Shown here piece after piece: positions 15,551 to 17,499 of a stretch of DNA of 17,499 bases. The notes under the pieces were generated by a model, which saw only the letters and a list, made by a program, of their open reading frames with translations, did no database searches and was not told where the DNA came from. Origin of the DNA: Bacteroidota bacterium (GTDB lineage Bacteria > Bacteroidota > Bacteroidia > Bacteroidales > UBA1556). Within the stretch, counting starts at the first letter, position 1; every line of letters starts with the position of its first letter. Location of the stretch: NCBI GenBank assembly GCA_003973505.1, contig QNXT01000014.1, positions 1-17,499 on the forward strand, in the 5' to 3' direction. The translations under genes were made by a program, and so were the position numbers.

Positions 15551-17083
15551 ATGATAAAGTTTGATGCACCGAAGGAAATGTCTTCGATTATTAAAGTTAT
15601 TGGTGTTGGTGGCGGAGGTTCGAACGCTGTCAATCACATGTTTAAACAAGGGATTCGTGGGGTAGATTTCATTATCTGCAATACCGACTCGCAGGCCTTG
15701 GATATGAGTCCGATTCCAAATAAAGTTCAGTTGGGTGCAAGCCTTACTGACGGTCGTGGAGCTGGTTCTATCCCTGAAGTTGGCAAGAATGCCGCCATTG
15801 AAAATATTGAAGAAATTCGTGAAATGCTTGAAGGCAATACACGGATGCTGTTTATTACAGCAGGTATGGGTGGCGGAACAGGTACTGGTGCTGCTCCTGT
15901 GATTGCTGCAGTGGCAAAAGAAATGGGAATCCTTACCGTAGGTATTGTTACAATTCCTTTTGGTTTTGAAGGTCGTAAGCGTCGTATGCAAGCCGATTCA
16001 GGACTTGAAGAGCTAAGAGCCAATGTGGATACCTTGCTTATTGTTTCCAATGATAAGCTTAGAGATTTATACGGTAATCTTAAATTGAGTGAGGCTTTTT
16101 CAAAAGCTGATGATATATTGACTGATGCTGCTAAAGGGATTGCAGAACTAATTACTGTAACAGGTTATATCAACGTTGACTTCGAGGATGTGAAAACAGT
16201 AATGAAAGATTCAGGTGTTGCTATTATGGGTACAGGTCGTGCATCTGGCGAGCAACGTGCATTGAAAGCCGTAGAAATGGCCTTGGCATCTCCTTTATTG
16301 AATGATAATGATATTAAGGGTGCTAGCGATATTCTATTATACATGGCTTCGGGTACTGAAGAGTTGTCGATGGACGAAGTGGCTGAGATTACCGATTATA
16401 TACAAGAAGAAGCAGGTCTTACTGCTGAAATGATTTGGGGTAATGGTCAAGATGAAAGTTTAGAAGATAGCATTAGTATTACTGTTATCGCAACAGGTTT
16501 TGCTACGAATAGCGATGTTGAATATTCTGCAAAAAGAAATAAAGTAGCAGAAAAGGTAGTTCATAAACTAGATGATACCAAAGAGGAGAAGAACCCACAA
16601 AAAACTGAAAATGTTGTTGAAGAGGATGATGGAATGCGAATTGTTACGCGTCCAGCTGAGCCAAAATCAACACCTGCAACACCTCAACCTGAAGTGCAAA
16701 TGGGTAATACAGCAAACGCTCCTGTAGAGCAGCCAAATGAACCTAAAAATATTACCATTTATTCTTTGGATGATGATGCAGAACCTGTTAAAATTCCAGA
16801 AAATCAACATAATATCAATAAGGAAGAAGCGCAGCCAAATATTGATACGGCTTTTAAGAAAAAAGCAGATGAACGCATTAACCGTTTGAGAGGTTTGAGT
16901 CGTGGTTTTGCAAGAAATGAAGATTTATTGGAAATGGAAAACACCCCAGCCTATGTACGTCGTGGTGTGGCTCTTTCTGATACTCCTTCAGCTGACGAAA
17001 CAAATGTAAGTCGTTATACTTTGGATTCCGAAACCGGTGAAATTAAGTCAAATAATTCCTTTTTACACGATAATGTAGATTAA
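15551..17083 (+). CDS. ftsZ: Cell division GTPase FtsZ
   Basis: FtsZ is the tubulin-like GTPase that polymerises into the division ring. It has 510 residues, longer than the roughly 380 of Escherichia coli because of its C-terminal part. The GTPase core (about 12-320) has IKVIGVGGGGSNAVNHM (14-30), NTDSQAL (44-50), the tubulin signature GGGTGTGAAPVIAA (107-120), TIPFGFEG (134-141), the T7-loop region NVDFEDVKTVM (208-218), and GTGRASGEQRA (227-237). An acidic, proline- and glutamine-rich linker spans about 325-460. The conserved FtsA-binding-type peptide TPAYVRRGVAL (465-475) is followed by a further 35 residues ending NNSFLHDNVD, a tail I recall from other Bacteroidota FtsZ proteins. The start is fixed by the MIKFDAPKEMSSIIKV N-terminus. 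yqeY follows after 2 bases. Confidence 0.98.
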   Translation: MIKFDAPKEMSSIIKVIGVGGGGSNAVNHMFKQGIRGVDFIICNTDSQALDMSPIPNKVQLGASLTDGRGAGSIPEVGKNAAIENIEEIREMLEGNTRMLFITAGMGGGTGTGAAPVIAAVAKEMGILTVGIVTIPFGFEGRKRRMQADSGLEELRANVDTLLIVSNDKLRDLYGNLKLSEAFSKADDILTDAAKGIAELITVTGYINVDFEDVKTVMKDSGVAIMGTGRASGEQRALKAVEMALASPLLNDNDIKGASDILLYMASGTEELSMDEVAEITDYIQEEAGLTAEMIWGNGQDESLEDSISITVIATGFATNSDVEYSAKRNKVAEKVVHKLDDTKEEKNPQKTENVVEEDDGMRIVTRPAEPKSTPATPQPEVQMGNTANAPVEQPNEPKNITIYSLDDDAEPVKIPENQHNINKEEAQPNIDTAFKKKADERINRLRGLSRGFARNEDLLEMENTPAYVRRGVALSDTPSADETNVSRYTLDSETGEIKSNNSFLHDNVD

Positions 17084-17085
17084 TT

Positions 17086-17499
17086 ATGAGTTTAGAAGTT
17101 CAAATTAATAGCGATATAAAGGCAGCAATGATTGCCAAAGATAAGCGCAAACTAGAGGCTTTACGAGCAGTTAAGTCAGCATTGCTTTTAATCAAAACAG
17201 GTAAGGATACGAGTTTTGCTGAAGTGCCTGAAGAGTTAGAGTTAAAGACTTTACAAAAGCTGATTAAGCAGCGTAAGGAGTCTGCTGAGATATTCAAATC
17301 CCAAAACCGTGATGATATGGCTGAGGAAGAACTTTACCAAGCCAGTATTATTCAAGCGTATTTGCCAGAGCAAATGGGGGAGGATGAAATAAAAGCGGTT
17401 GTAGAAAAAATAATAGCTGAAACCGGAGCTTCTTCCATGAAAGATATGGGAAAAGTAATGGGAATGGCATCAAAGCAGTTGGCTGGAAAGGCCGATAAT
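17086..17499 (+). CDS. GatB/YqeY domain protein, cut by window end
   Basis: An ATG at 17086, 2 bases after the ftsZ stop, opens a frame without a stop through to the last base (138 codons seen). The protein reads MSLEVQINSDIKAAMIAKDK..., with LRAVKSALL (26-34), IKQRKESAEIF (60-70), YLPEQM (91-96) and a C-terminal MGKVMGMASKQLAGKAD. These are signatures of the YqeY family, whose members are about 150 residues long and resemble the tail domain of GatB, the tRNA amidotransferase subunit. About ten residues are probably missing beyond the window. The precise role is not established; a link to aminoacyl-tRNA handling is inferred only from the domain. Its spacing suggests co-transcription with ftsZ, an arrangement I believe is common in Bacteroidota. 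Confidence 0.9.
   Translation, partial: MSLEVQINSDIKAAMIAKDKRKLEALRAVKSALLLIKTGKDTSFAEVPEELELKTLQKLIKQRKESAEIFKSQNRDDMAEEELYQASIIQAYLPEQMGEDEIKAVVEKIIAETGASSMKDMGKVMGMASKQLAGKADN

Noticed and set aside
15434..15991. 185-codon open frame on the minus strand over the start of ftsZ
   Set aside because: It lies opposite the highly conserved FtsZ GTPase core, has a low-complexity Cys/His/Thr/Asn-rich translation typical of an antisense shadow, and matches no family I recognise.
1..17499. CRISPR array, tRNA, rRNA, insertion sequence or prophage
   Set aside because: I saw no regularly spaced long direct repeats, no tRNA-like cloverleaf in the two intergenic regions, no transposase or phage genes, and no break in synteny or strand.

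Overview
The window is a nearly complete division and cell wall (dcw) cluster from a member of the Bacteroidota. Lineage evidence is the gene order (mraZ-rsmH-ftsL-ftsI-murE-mraY-murD-ftsW-murG-murC-ftsQ-ftsA-ftsZ-yqeY), a PASTA-tailed FtsI, an enlarged MraY, an FtsZ ending in an FLHDNVD-type tail, AT-rich DNA and weak or absent Shine-Dalgarno sequences. I cannot name the genus; a marine or gut Bacteroidia/Cytophagia-type organism fits. Every gene is on the + strand. None is frameshifted, and only the last is cut, by the window edge.

Layout. Positions 1-91 are a leader with a possible promoter. Positions 92-1102 encode a secreted glucosaminidase with two LysM domains. Positions 1103-1623 are a long non-coding gap holding decayed Bacteroidota-type intergenic repeats, a strong hairpin and, just before mraZ, three GTGGG boxes with a 10-base period that match the MraZ operator pattern. 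From 1624 to 15402 twelve genes run with gaps of at most 27 bases or with overlaps (ATGA at ftsL/ftsI, TAATG at ftsI/murE and murC/ftsQ, 14 bases at ftsW/murG), so they look like one translationally coupled operon. A 148-base gap (15403-15550) separates ftsA from ftsZ and is the likely site of an extra ftsZ promoter. A yqeY-family gene follows ftsZ by 2 bases and runs off the end.

How the genes work together. MurC, MurD and MurE build UDP-MurNAc-tripeptide (a DNPR motif in MurE points to meso-diaminopimelate). MraY and MurG make lipid I and lipid II. FtsW polymerises lipid II and FtsI crosslinks it at the septum. FtsL and FtsQ link that synthase to the FtsA/FtsZ ring. MraZ is the presumed regulator of the cluster, and RsmH methylates 16S rRNA. 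murF, ddl and ftsB are not in the window.

This is mostly an ordinary conserved region. The most interesting new observation is non-coding: a 22-base element, 20/22 identical, lies 63 bases before the glucosaminidase start and 66 bases before the ftsZ start, suggesting shared control of a wall hydrolase and ftsZ. I found no new multi-gene system, CRISPR array, tRNA, rRNA or insertion sequence.
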